Source: Rhizobium deserti
GTDB taxonomy: Bacteria; Pseudomonadota; Alphaproteobacteria; Rhizobiales; Rhizobiaceae
Direction: 5' to 3'
Length of the DNA stretch: 64,000 nt
Assembly (NCBI RefSeq): GCF_004358025.1
Contig: NZ_SMTL01000004.1
Location: 248,001 to 312,000, forward strand
The translations under genes were made by a program, and so were the position numbers. Within the stretch, counting starts at the first letter, position 1. Each line of letters begins with the position of its first letter. A model generated the notes under the pieces. It ran no database searches and was not told the DNA's origin. It saw nothing but the letters and a program-made list of their open reading frames with translations. This document shows positions 56,999 to 64,000 of the stretch, piece by piece.

Positions 56999-57772
56999 AT
57001 GATTTTTCCAATTCGCTCCGTTATTGCCCTTGCGCTCGTCTTTGGACGTTTGGCCGTTTCGGTCGAGGCCGCGGAAGTCCGTCATTCCAGCCAGTACAAT
57101 ATCAGCCTTGGTATATTGCCGATCGCCACTGCGACCTTTTCGAGCGAATTTGGCGATGGTGACTATAAGATCACCGGCTCTTTCAAATCGGCAGGCATAG
57201 CCGACATCATCAGCCGCGTATCAGCCGATACCAGCGTTACGGGCAGGATCCTCGATGATCGGCTGCAGGCCGAGCAATATAACCTCGTCTACCGGATGGG
57301 AAAGCGTACGCGCGTCTATGATGTCGAATACCGAAACGGTGACGTCACTGAAACCACGATCAAGCCGCAGCCGAGGCGCAATCCCGAAACTTGGATCCCC
57401 GTTACCGAGAAGGATCTCCATGCGGTTCTTGACCCGCTAAGTGGCCTGATCTTTCCGGGCGACGCGAAAATTTGCCCGAAGCGGCTGCCAATCTACGACG
57501 GCGAATCGCGGATGGACCTCGTTCTGGCTCCGATGGGAAGCAAACCGTTCTCGACGGACGGCTTCAAGGGCGATGCAATTGTCTGCTCAATCAAATACGT
57601 CCCGAGGTCCGGTTTCAGGCGTGGCCGCAGCGACATCGAGTACTTGAAGAAGACATCGATGGAAATCTGGTTTGCCAAGGCCGAGTCGGCAAATGTATAT
57701 GCTCCGGTTTATGCGCGCATTCCCACCAGAATGGGACAGCTTTACGTGACCGCCGTCAAATACGGCGGATGA
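56999..57772 (+). CDS. DUF3108 family exported protein
   Basis: A 257-residue protein with an N-terminal signal peptide (about residues 1-24, ending near VEAAE) and a beta-rich domain of the DUF3108 family. Typical parts are YNISLGILPIATATFSS, YKITGSFKSAGIADI and the C-terminal PVYARIPTRMGQLYVTAVKY. It is probably periplasmic. Function is not known. It lies 243 bases from the divergent rpmB; that interval shows no further gene. Confidence 0.82.
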   Translation: MIFPIRSVIALALVFGRLAVSVEAAEVRHSSQYNISLGILPIATATFSSEFGDGDYKITGSFKSAGIADIISRVSADTSVTGRILDDRLQAEQYNLVYRMGKRTRVYDVEYRNGDVTETTIKPQPRRNPETWIPVTEKDLHAVLDPLSGLIFPGDAKICPKRLPIYDGESRMDLVLAPMGSKPFSTDGFKGDAIVCSIKYVPRSGFRRGRSDIEYLKKTSMEIWFAKAESANVYAPVYARIPTRMGQLYVTAVKYGG

Positions 57773-57803
57773 TAGTCTCTTCCAAACATCCAGGGGAGCA
57801 GGG

Positions 57804-58691
57804 GTGAAGATACGGGGCACGTTGATCGGCTTCTTGGCAATCCTGATGTGGTCGCTCCTCGCCTCCATGACGGCAGCGTCCGGCCAGGTCCCGCCGTTCC
57901 AGATGAATGCCATGACATTTGCGATCGGAAGCCTTCCGGGACTGGTGCTGTTCATCCTGAAGCCGCACCGGATCGCCTTGCTAAAGCAGCCGCCTAAGGT
58001 CTGGATCACCGGGATCGGCGGACTGTTCGGCTATCACTTTTTGTATTTCACGGCGCTGCGGAATGCACCTGCGGTCGAAGCAGGGCTGATCGCCTATCTC
58101 TGGCCACTGTTTATCGTTGTTGGGTCGTCCCTTCTGCCTGGCGAGCGGCTACGCTGGTATCACATTGCGGGCGCGATCCTGGGGCTCTGCGGCACGGTCA
58201 TCATCATATCACGCGCCGGCCTGTCTTTCGACGATGCCTATGTCGTGGGATATGGCGCAGCCTTGCTATGCGCCTTCACCTGGTCCGGATACTCGCTGCT
58301 GACCCGCCGTTTCGAGCGCGTTTCGACGGATGTGGTCACGGGCTTCTGCCTTGCGACCTCGCTTCTGTCATTTGTTTGCCATCTGGGTTTGGAGACGACC
58401 GTATGGCCGACTTCCGAAAGCGAATGGATGGCAATTGTCGGCCTCGGCCTTCTGCCGGTGGGCGCTGCTTTCTATGCATGGGACTACGGCGTCAAGACCG
58501 GAGACATACAGGTGATCGGAGCCGCTAGTTATGCGGCGCCGCTGCTCTCGACCATGATCCTCGTCATTTTGGGTTTTGCCGAGCCAAGTTGGCGTATCGT
58601 CGCGGCCTGCATTCTCATCACCGGCGGCGCCGTGCTGGCGGCCAAAGACATGCTGCTGCCGGCGCGGAAATCCGTAGCTGCCGTCGAGTAG
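57804..58691 (+). CDS. EamA/DMT-family exporter (YddG-like)
   Basis: A 295-residue inner-membrane transporter of the drug/metabolite superfamily with about ten helices in two EamA repeats (about 5-135 and 150-285). The pattern GLFGYHFLYFTALRNAPAVE and IAYLWPLFIVVGSSLL resembles YddG-type exporters of aromatic amino acids. The start is a GTG at 57804 with a GGGGAG site. It follows DUF3108 by 31 bases. The substrate is inferred from the subfamily only. Confidence 0.85.
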   Translation: MKIRGTLIGFLAILMWSLLASMTAASGQVPPFQMNAMTFAIGSLPGLVLFILKPHRIALLKQPPKVWITGIGGLFGYHFLYFTALRNAPAVEAGLIAYLWPLFIVVGSSLLPGERLRWYHIAGAILGLCGTVIIISRAGLSFDDAYVVGYGAALLCAFTWSGYSLLTRRFERVSTDVVTGFCLATSLLSFVCHLGLETTVWPTSESEWMAIVGLGLLPVGAAFYAWDYGVKTGDIQVIGAASYAAPLLSTMILVILGFAEPSWRIVAACILITGGAVLAAKDMLLPARKSVAAVE

Positions 58692-58693
58692 CC

Positions 58694-59125
58694 TCAACCC
58701 GGCTCCCAGCCTGGGGGCGCCATTTCAAAGCTTGAAAATTCAAAGGCCGGGGCCACGGTGCAGCCGACGAGCGTGTATTCTCCCAGTGGCTCGGCCGCCT
58801 GCCAGGCATCGGCGGGGACAATGGCCTGAGGACGTTCGCCGGCGGTTATATCCGTGCCAAGCCGGATGTCTTCGATCTTCGTCCCGTCCGAGATCCGCAG
58901 GCGCAACGGTACCCCGGCATAGAAATGCCAGACCTCGGCGGCGTCGCGAACCCGATGCCAATGCGATCTCTGCCCCGCCTGCAGCAGATAATAGATCGCA
59001 GTTGATTTGCCTCGGCCTGTCCCGTCGCCGTCACGAAAGGTCTCGACGAACCAGCCACCCTCGGGGTGGGGCTGCATGCCGAGCGCGCGAACAATTTCCT
59101 CGGCTGTCAGGATCAATGCATTCAC
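58694..59125 (-). CDS. Cupin DUF985 family protein
   Basis: A 143-residue cupin. Typical segments are LGMQPHPEGGWFVETFRD, STAIYYLLQAGQRSHWHRV and AEVWHFYAGVPLRLRIS. The HWH and E/H residues could bind a metal in the barrel. The C-terminal GCTVAPAFEFSSFEMAPPGW is a family hallmark. Members have no firm function. The stop lies two bases after the stop of the convergent exporter gene. Confidence 0.88.
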   Translation of the reverse strand: MNALILTAEEIVRALGMQPHPEGGWFVETFRDGDGTGRGKSTAIYYLLQAGQRSHWHRVRDAAEVWHFYAGVPLRLRISDGTKIEDIRLGTDITAGERPQAIVPADAWQAAEPLGEYTLVGCTVAPAFEFSSFEMAPPGWEPG

Positions 59126-59154
59126 GCGGCAGCCTCGCGGTTTTGCTGCATCAT

Positions 59155-59925
59155 CTAGAAATTGTCCTTCCGCTTGCGGATTTCGGCAAAGACTTCTTCA
59201 TTGCTCTTGGTTTCCATCAGCAGATTTCGGCGGATGGCCGGATCGGCGGCGCGCAGGAACGGATTGGTTTCCTTTTCCAGTCCCATCATCGTCGGAATGG
59301 TGAACTTGCCTTCGGCACGATCAGCCTCGATCTGAGCAGCCCGCGCCTTCAGCCTCTTGTTGTCCGGATCGATCGTCACCGCGAATTTAGCGTTGGAGAG
59401 CGTATATTCGTGACCGAAATAGATGGCCGTCTCATCGGGTAGAACGGCCAGCTTCTGCAGTGAATGCCACATGTCGGCGGCCGGCCGTTCAAACAGCCTG
59501 CCGCAGCCAAGTGCGAACAGCGTGTCGGCGGCAAACAGGATCTTGTCGTCGGGGAAGTGATAGCAGATGTGTCCAGCCGTATGGCCAGGCGTTTCGATCA
59601 CCCGCACGAGATGGTCGCCAAAGTGAAACTCGTCTCCGTCGGCCATGGTCTTGTCCAAGCCCGGGATCGCCAAAGCTTCATTGAACGGCCCGATGATCTC
59701 GCAGCCGAACTTTTCCTTCAGCGCCAGATTGGCTTCCACATGGTCCCCATGGTGATGGGTGGTGAGGATATGGGTTATCTTCCAGCCGCGGCGCGCCGCT
59801 GCTTTCAGGATAGGTGCTTCCTCTGGGGCGTCGATGGTGGCCGTAAGGCCCGTTTCGGGGTCATGGACGAGCACGCCGTAGTTGTCGGTCCGACAAGAGA
59901 AGACTTCGATCTCCAGTGGTCTCAT
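59155..59925 (-). CDS. gloB: Hydroxyacylglutathione hydrolase (glyoxalase II)
   Basis: GloB (256 residues) hydrolyses S-lactoylglutathione to lactate and glutathione in methylglyoxal detoxification. The metallo-beta-lactamase motif THHHGDH is at residues 56-62, further zinc ligands are in [13 protein letters not shown] and the bridging D in [16 protein letters not shown]. The C-terminal glyoxalase II domain with ETNPFLRA is present. It is divergent from the methyltransferase gene, a pairing common in rhizobia. Confidence 0.95.
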   Translation of the reverse strand: MRPLEIEVFSCRTDNYGVLVHDPETGLTATIDAPEEAPILKAAARRGWKITHILTTHHHGDHVEANLALKEKFGCEIIGPFNEALAIPGLDKTMADGDEFHFGDHLVRVIETPGHTAGHICYHFPDDKILFAADTLFALGCGRLFERPAADMWHSLQKLAVLPDETAIYFGHEYTLSNAKFAVTIDPDNKRLKARAAQIEADRAEGKFTIPTMMGLEKETNPFLRAADPAIRRNLLMETKSNEEVFAEIRKRKDNF

Positions 59926-60012
59926 TGCTTATCCCCAGTGCTGAAATTTGTTCAGGAACAATGTAGAGGTTGATGCCTTGAAGTCCAACCACCGTCGGGT
60001 ACCATTTTCAAG

Positions 60013-60753
60013 ATGTCTGTCGATATTGTCGATCTTCGCGAATTCTACCATTCCCCGCTGGGTGCCGTTGCAGAGCAGGCGATCGGTATGGCTCTTTCGT
60101 CGCTTTGGGCGCGGTTGCCGGATGAGCGGCTGGTTGGTCTCGGCTATGCGGTGCCCTATCTCAATCGCTTCCGTTCCGATACCGAGCGCACCTTTGCCTT
60201 CATGCCGGCGGGCCAGGGGGCGGTAAACTGGCCGGTGGGCGAGCTTTCGGCGACCGCGCTTGTCTTTGATGAGGAACTGCCGCTGCCGGACTCGTCGGTC
60301 GATCGTGTGCTCATGGTACATTCCCTCGAGTTCGCCGAAAACCCCCGGGAAAGCCTGAAGGAGGTCTGGCGCGTGCTGGCACCAGGTGGGCGGCTCGTGG
60401 TCGTCGTTCCGAACCGGCGCGGCGTCTGGGCCCGGATGGAACATACGCCCTTTGGCTCCGGACGCCCCTATTCGCGCAGCCAGCTGACCGCCCTGATGCG
60501 CGAGGCCAATTTCACCCCGGGCGCCAGTGCCGAAGCGCTTTTCTTTCCGCCGTCGAAGGTGCGGGCGCTTCTGAAGCTTCGGCATGTCTTTGAGCGGGCA
60601 GGCCGGCGCTTCTGGCCGGTTTTTTCCGGTGTTCTGGTGCTTGAGGCGCAAAAGCGGCTGTACCAGGGACTTCCGGTGGCCGCGCGGGCATCGCGGCGCG
60701 TTTTCGTGCCGGTTCTGGCGCCGCAGGGCGTCCCGACCACGCGCACGCGGTGA
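60013..60753 (+). CDS. Class I SAM-dependent methyltransferase
   Basis: A 246-residue methyltransferase of the type-11 fold. The acidic post-II loop and later motifs are seen in LPDSSVDRVLMVHSLEFAEN and EVWRVLAPGGRLVVVVPNRR; the glycine-rich motif I is degenerate (LVGLGYAVPYL). Cofactor binding is therefore somewhat uncertain. The segment after it, GVWARMEHTPFGSGRPYSRS, is typical for the rhizobial protein next to gloB. Its substrate is unknown. Confidence 0.82.
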   Translation: MSVDIVDLREFYHSPLGAVAEQAIGMALSSLWARLPDERLVGLGYAVPYLNRFRSDTERTFAFMPAGQGAVNWPVGELSATALVFDEELPLPDSSVDRVLMVHSLEFAENPRESLKEVWRVLAPGGRLVVVVPNRRGVWARMEHTPFGSGRPYSRSQLTALMREANFTPGASAEALFFPPSKVRALLKLRHVFERAGRRFWPVFSGVLVLEAQKRLYQGLPVAARASRRVFVPVLAPQGVPTTRTR

Positions 60754-60841
60754 GGCTTCGCCTCGCCCTCGACAAAGGTGGATTTCCCCATTAATCGACT
60801 AGACCACCAGCCATACAGGCGTTTCCACAAAGGTTGATCTG

Positions 60842-61951
60842 ATGAGCATTGTTGCGAGTGAGCCCGTTCCGCGTTCTGGCATTCTGGATATTGCCGCCTA
60901 TGTGCCGGGCAAGGAACATGCTCCCGGCGTCGCACGTGTCTTCAAGCTTTCCTCCAACGAGACGCCTCTCGGTGCCAGCCCGAATGCCATCGAAGCCTTC
61001 AGACAGGCCGCCGGCCATCTGGAGCTCTACCCTGACGGTCAGGCTCTCGCGCTGCGCGAAGCGATCGCTGGCGTCTATGGTCTGAACACCGCCAATATCA
61101 TGTGCGGTAACGGTTCGGACGAACTGCTTGGCCTGCTTTGCCATGTCTACCTCGCCCCCGGCGACGAGGCAATTATCACCGAGCACGGGTTCCTGGTCTA
61201 CAAGATCCAGATCATGGGTGCCGGGGCAACCCCCGTCGAAGTGAAGGAAAAGGACTATACCGTCGACGTGGATGCCATTCTTGCCGCCGTGACGGAGAAG
61301 ACCAAGATGGTTTTCATCGCCAATCCTGGCAATCCGACTGGCACCTATGTTCCGGTTTCCGATATCCGCCGTCTTCATGCCGGGCTGCCCAAGCATGTCA
61401 TCCTCGTCCTGGATGCCGCCTATGCGGAATATGTCCGTAAGAACGATTACGAGGCAGGCCTTGAGCTTGTTTCTGCCAATCGCAATGTCGTCATGTGCCG
61501 GACTTTCTCGAAAGTCTACGGTTTGGCTGCACTTCGCGTCGGCTGGATGTATGGCCCGTCGGGCATTCTCGACGCCCTGAACCGGGTCCGCGGCCCCTTC
61601 AACATGAATGCTCCGGCCATTGCCGCAGGGGCAGCCGCCGTCCGCGACCGCGCCTTTGTGGAAAAGGCGGTGGGATATAACGCGCTCTGGTTGGACAAGC
61701 TTACCCATGCGTTCGAAGCGATCGGGCTGAAGATCACGCCCTCCGTCACCAATTTCATCCTCATCCATTTTCCGGATGTCGACGGCAAGCGGGCGCCCGA
61801 GGCCGATGCCTTCCTCACCAGCCGGGGCTATATCCTCCGTGCGGTCAAGGGGTATGGCTTGCCTAACGCACTGCGCATGACCATAGGCCCGGAAGAAGCC
61901 AATCGCGGCGTCATCGAAACGCTCGGCGAATTCATGGGACGCTCCGCATGA
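60842..61951 (+). CDS. hisC: Histidinol-phosphate aminotransferase
   Basis: A 369-residue class I/II aminotransferase. The pyridoxal phosphate lysine is K224 in [14 protein letters not shown] and R232 is the phosphate ligand; [10 protein letters not shown] and LDAAYAEYV are further family motifs. HisC converts imidazole acetol phosphate to histidinol phosphate. Because it overlaps tyrC by four bases, it may also, or mainly, transaminate prephenate, phenylpyruvate or arogenate precursors, as HisC-type enzymes paired with tyrC often do. Confidence 0.92.
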   Translation: MSIVASEPVPRSGILDIAAYVPGKEHAPGVARVFKLSSNETPLGASPNAIEAFRQAAGHLELYPDGQALALREAIAGVYGLNTANIMCGNGSDELLGLLCHVYLAPGDEAIITEHGFLVYKIQIMGAGATPVEVKEKDYTVDVDAILAAVTEKTKMVFIANPGNPTGTYVPVSDIRRLHAGLPKHVILVLDAAYAEYVRKNDYEAGLELVSANRNVVMCRTFSKVYGLAALRVGWMYGPSGILDALNRVRGPFNMNAPAIAAGAAAVRDRAFVEKAVGYNALWLDKLTHAFEAIGLKITPSVTNFILIHFPDVDGKRAPEADAFLTSRGYILRAVKGYGLPNALRMTIGPEEANRGVIETLGEFMGRSA

Positions 61952-62877
61952 CAATCCCTCAGTTCGAGCGGATCGCGCTGATCGGCATCGGCCTGATCGG
62001 TTCGTCCATTGCGCGCGAGGTCAAGGAATTGGGGCTGACCGGCGATCTAGTGATCTCGACCCGCAGCACAGAAACATTGAAACGGGCCGAGGCGCTACAA
62101 CTCGGCGACCGCTATACAAGTTCTGCCGCCGAGGCGGTGAAAGATGCAGACCTGGTCATTGTTTCTGTGCCCGTCGGTGCGTCCGAAGCGGTCGCACAGC
62201 AAATTGCGGCCAATCTGAAGCGCGGGGCTATCGTCACCGATGTTGGCTCCACCAAGGCATCCGTGATTGCGCAGATGGCGCCACACATGCCGGACCATGT
62301 GCATTTCATTCCAGGTCACCCGCTGGCGGGGACGGAAAAATCCGGACCGGATGCAGGCTTCACAGGTCTTTTCCGGGATCGCTGGTGTATTTTCACGCCG
62401 CTGCCGAATACGGATCAAGCAGCACTCGATAAGCTCAAGGCCTTCTGGACTGCGCTCGGCTCCCGCATCGATGAAATGGATCCCGAGCACCACGACAAGG
62501 TTCTGGCCATCGTTTCCCACCTGCCGCACATCATCGCCTACAATATCGTCGGCACTGCCGATGATCTGGAGACGGTAACGGAGTCCGAAGTCATTAAATA
62601 TTCGGCATCCGGCTTCCGCGACTTTACGCGCCTTGCCGCGTCGGACCCGACGATGTGGCGCGACGTCTGCCTGCACAACAAGGATGCCATCCTCGAAATG
62701 CTGGCCCGTTTCTCGGAAGATCTGGCCTACCTGCAACGGGCAATTCGCTGGGGCGAAGGCGACAAGCTGTTTGAGCTTTTCACCCGCACGCGCGCCATCC
62801 GTCGCTCGATCATTCAGGCCGGCCAGGATGTCGACGCACCCGATTTCGGCCGCCACGCGCTCGACACAAAGAAGTAG
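61948..62877 (+). CDS. tyrC: Prephenate/arogenate dehydrogenase (cyclohexadienyl dehydrogenase)
   Basis: A 309-residue TyrA-family enzyme that oxidatively decarboxylates prephenate or arogenate on the way to tyrosine. The Rossmann motif [12 protein letters not shown] is at residues 11-22; the catalytic histidine is in [14 protein letters not shown] near residue 115, and [10 protein letters not shown] near 188. There is no ACT or chorismate mutase domain. Its start overlaps hisC (ATGA). The pair gives the last two steps of tyrosine synthesis. Confidence 0.93.
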   Translation: MTIPQFERIALIGIGLIGSSIAREVKELGLTGDLVISTRSTETLKRAEALQLGDRYTSSAAEAVKDADLVIVSVPVGASEAVAQQIAANLKRGAIVTDVGSTKASVIAQMAPHMPDHVHFIPGHPLAGTEKSGPDAGFTGLFRDRWCIFTPLPNTDQAALDKLKAFWTALGSRIDEMDPEHHDKVLAIVSHLPHIIAYNIVGTADDLETVTESEVIKYSASGFRDFTRLAASDPTMWRDVCLHNKDAILEMLARFSEDLAYLQRAIRWGEGDKLFELFTRTRAIRRSIIQAGQDVDAPDFGRHALDTKK

Positions 62878-62904
62878 TGTTTAAAGGCGGACGGCTCTCG
62901 ATGG

Positions 62905-63909
62905 TCAGATGGGCGGGATTTCGCCGACCGGGATCAGTCCGCCGGCGAGGATTTTGCCCCGCTTGATGGTGATGTTCAGGGATGCATTGGTTCCGCCGCC
63001 GAGGGCCGAAAGCATGCTGACGGCGGTTTCCAGCGTCGGCGCGATATCCGGGAAAGCCTCGCCTAGGCTTTTCTGCCAGGCCGCAAGCTGTTCTATCCTC
63101 AGCTTCAACTTGCCCGACAGACGACCCTGATCGTCGAAGGAAAAGGGGCCGGACAAAAGCATGACGCGGCCTTTACCGAGGTCGGCCCGAAATTCACGCA
63201 TTTCACCTTGCGTGCCTCGAAGAGCAGCACCGCTCGGATCGCTCCCGTCGATCATGCCCGCGCGCCCTGCAAGCCTCAGGTCGATATCCGCCGTCAGGCG
63301 CGGGAGAAGCTGCGGCATACCATTCATGGCAGTATCGGTATCTGTCAGTGTCACTGCAGCATCGAGATCGGGACCGTTTTGGCGTAGATGGATTTCCGTG
63401 CGCGCCGCCCGGATATCGAAGCTTTGGCCATTGGCCGACGAGACCGCCGTCGTTTCGCCATCTTGAATGACCACCGAAGCACGTTCAACGCCTTTCAGCT
63501 TAGCGCTCAGGCTGGATTGGAGGCTTTTCCAGGTGCTCGAGATGGTCAGGCCGCGGCCAGTGCGAACCTCGGCCGGTGCATCCATTTCCCAGACGATGTG
63601 TCCTGAGTCATAAACCTGGGCTGCCGAGCGAAGCGCTCCAAAAGTTGCCGATATCCCGTTCACCCGGTCGTCGACGGCCACTTTCGAACAGAAGAGGCCG
63701 ATGCGGAACGGGTAGCCACGATATTCGGCGTCGGTGCACTCGGCGGAAAAGCCTTTGGCCTCGCGGCTGCCGAGAAGGGCCAAGGTGTTTTCGCGCAGTA
63801 TGGAGGCTGCATAGAACCAGCCGCCGGTATAAAGCGCAATGGCGAGAACGACGCCACAGGCAAGCAGCCATAATTTTCCCCTGACACCGGCTCGGCTTGA
63901 CGCTGCCAT
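62905..63909 (-). CDS. DUF2125 family membrane-anchored protein
   Basis: A 334-residue protein with one N-terminal membrane helix (about residues 12-33) and a large periplasmic beta-rich part. ECTDAEYRGYPFRIGLFCSK is the family hallmark. The body resembles AsmA-like lipid-groove proteins, but that is only an impression. The ATG at 63909 follows GGAG by seven bases; a TTG four codons upstream overlaps this site. Function unknown. It is convergent with tyrC. Confidence 0.85.
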   Translation of the reverse strand: MAASSRAGVRGKLWLLACGVVLAIALYTGGWFYAASILRENTLALLGSREAKGFSAECTDAEYRGYPFRIGLFCSKVAVDDRVNGISATFGALRSAAQVYDSGHIVWEMDAPAEVRTGRGLTISSTWKSLQSSLSAKLKGVERASVVIQDGETTAVSSANGQSFDIRAARTEIHLRQNGPDLDAAVTLTDTDTAMNGMPQLLPRLTADIDLRLAGRAGMIDGSDPSGAALRGTQGEMREFRADLGKGRVMLLSGPFSFDDQGRLSGKLKLRIEQLAAWQKSLGEAFPDIAPTLETAVSMLSALGGGTNASLNITIKRGKILAGGLIPVGEIPPI

Positions 63910-63975
63910 GATCTTCTCCAATGGTGGCTTTGATCCAGCGCAGGATGCGCTCGAGTGAACGGCTTGGCGTGCGAT

Positions 63976-64000
63976 ATGGACGAATTTTGGGTGTTTGGCT
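63976..64000 (+). CDS. Start of a gamma-glutamylcyclotransferase (ChaC-like), cut by the window end
   Basis: Only eight codons are visible: MDEFWVFG, followed by the edge. This is the usual start of ChaC/GGCT-type proteins (FWVFGYGSL), which cleave glutathione or gamma-glutamyl amino acids. It is divergent from the DUF2125 gene, an arrangement seen in other rhizobia. The call rests on this short match and context. Confidence 0.6.

Overview
The window is a stretch of alphaproteobacterial chromosome, most likely from a member of the Rhizobiaceae (Rhizobium/Agrobacterium/Neorhizobium group). The evidence is the split F1-only atpHAGDC operon behind priA, the single-enzyme 5-aminolevulinate synthase HemA, aerobic cobaltochelatase CobS/CobT, the NAD-dependent FdsGBA formate dehydrogenase set, the aroK-aroB-CBS protein order and many DUFs typical of rhizobia. 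Gene density is high, GC content looks close to 60 % and uniform, and I see no insertion sequence, prophage or CRISPR array. Most of the region is core chromosome with two catabolic inserts.

Layout. 0-7.6 kb: 3' part of priA, a small membrane protein and the F1 ATP synthase operon, ended by a strong hairpin. 7.6-12.4 kb: a LysR regulator divergent from an iron alcohol dehydrogenase, an aldehyde dehydrogenase and an enolase-superfamily dehydratase/racemase, probably one oxidative pathway of unknown substrate. 12.4-13.5 kb: an HWE histidine kinase. 13.7-23.4 kb: a formate module (signal-less PhnD-like protein, LysR, fdsG-fdsB-fdsA-fdhD-fdsD, OFA-family transporter). 23.6-27.5 kb: an aldo/keto reductase, a soluble PAS-PAS chemoreceptor, CheW and the decayed 3' end of a second chemoreceptor. 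27.5-34.4 kb: tamB, tamA and a glycine-zipper lipoprotein. 34.4-38.9 kb: a long intergenic region with an FNR/FixK-type box, then hemA, dxr and an FAD monooxygenase. 38.9-45.6 kb: a DUF2937 protein, a NUDIX hydrolase, tRNA-Arg(CCT), an M20 amidohydrolase, a D,D-carboxypeptidase coupled to a COG0523 GTPase, and TusA coupled to an L,D-transpeptidase. 45.7-50.7 kb: accA, xerD and a 55-residue membrane protein, divergent from aroK-aroB and a CBS/CorC protein. 50.7-55.7 kb: bolA, a J-domain protein, cobS, cobT and a phytase-like esterase. 55.7-64 kb: the queuosine-precursor transporter yhhQ, rpmB, DUF3108, an EamA exporter, a cupin, gloB, a methyltransferase, hisC, tyrC, DUF2125 and the first codons of a gamma-glutamylcyclotransferase.

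The most interesting observation is on the minus strand at 56351-56380. The leader of yhhQ folds as an H-type pseudoknot with the anatomy of a class I preQ1 riboswitch, and its second helix contains the AUG start codon itself. Other points to follow up are the decayed chemoreceptor in front of cheW, the signal-less PhnD-like protein coupled to the formate LysR regulator, a CorC/HlyC-type protein that seems to have lost its DUF21 membrane domain, an anaerobox in front of hemA, and a near-perfect palindrome between the M20 amidohydrolase and D,D-carboxypeptidase genes.

All assignments come from reading the sequence and from family knowledge; no database search was run.
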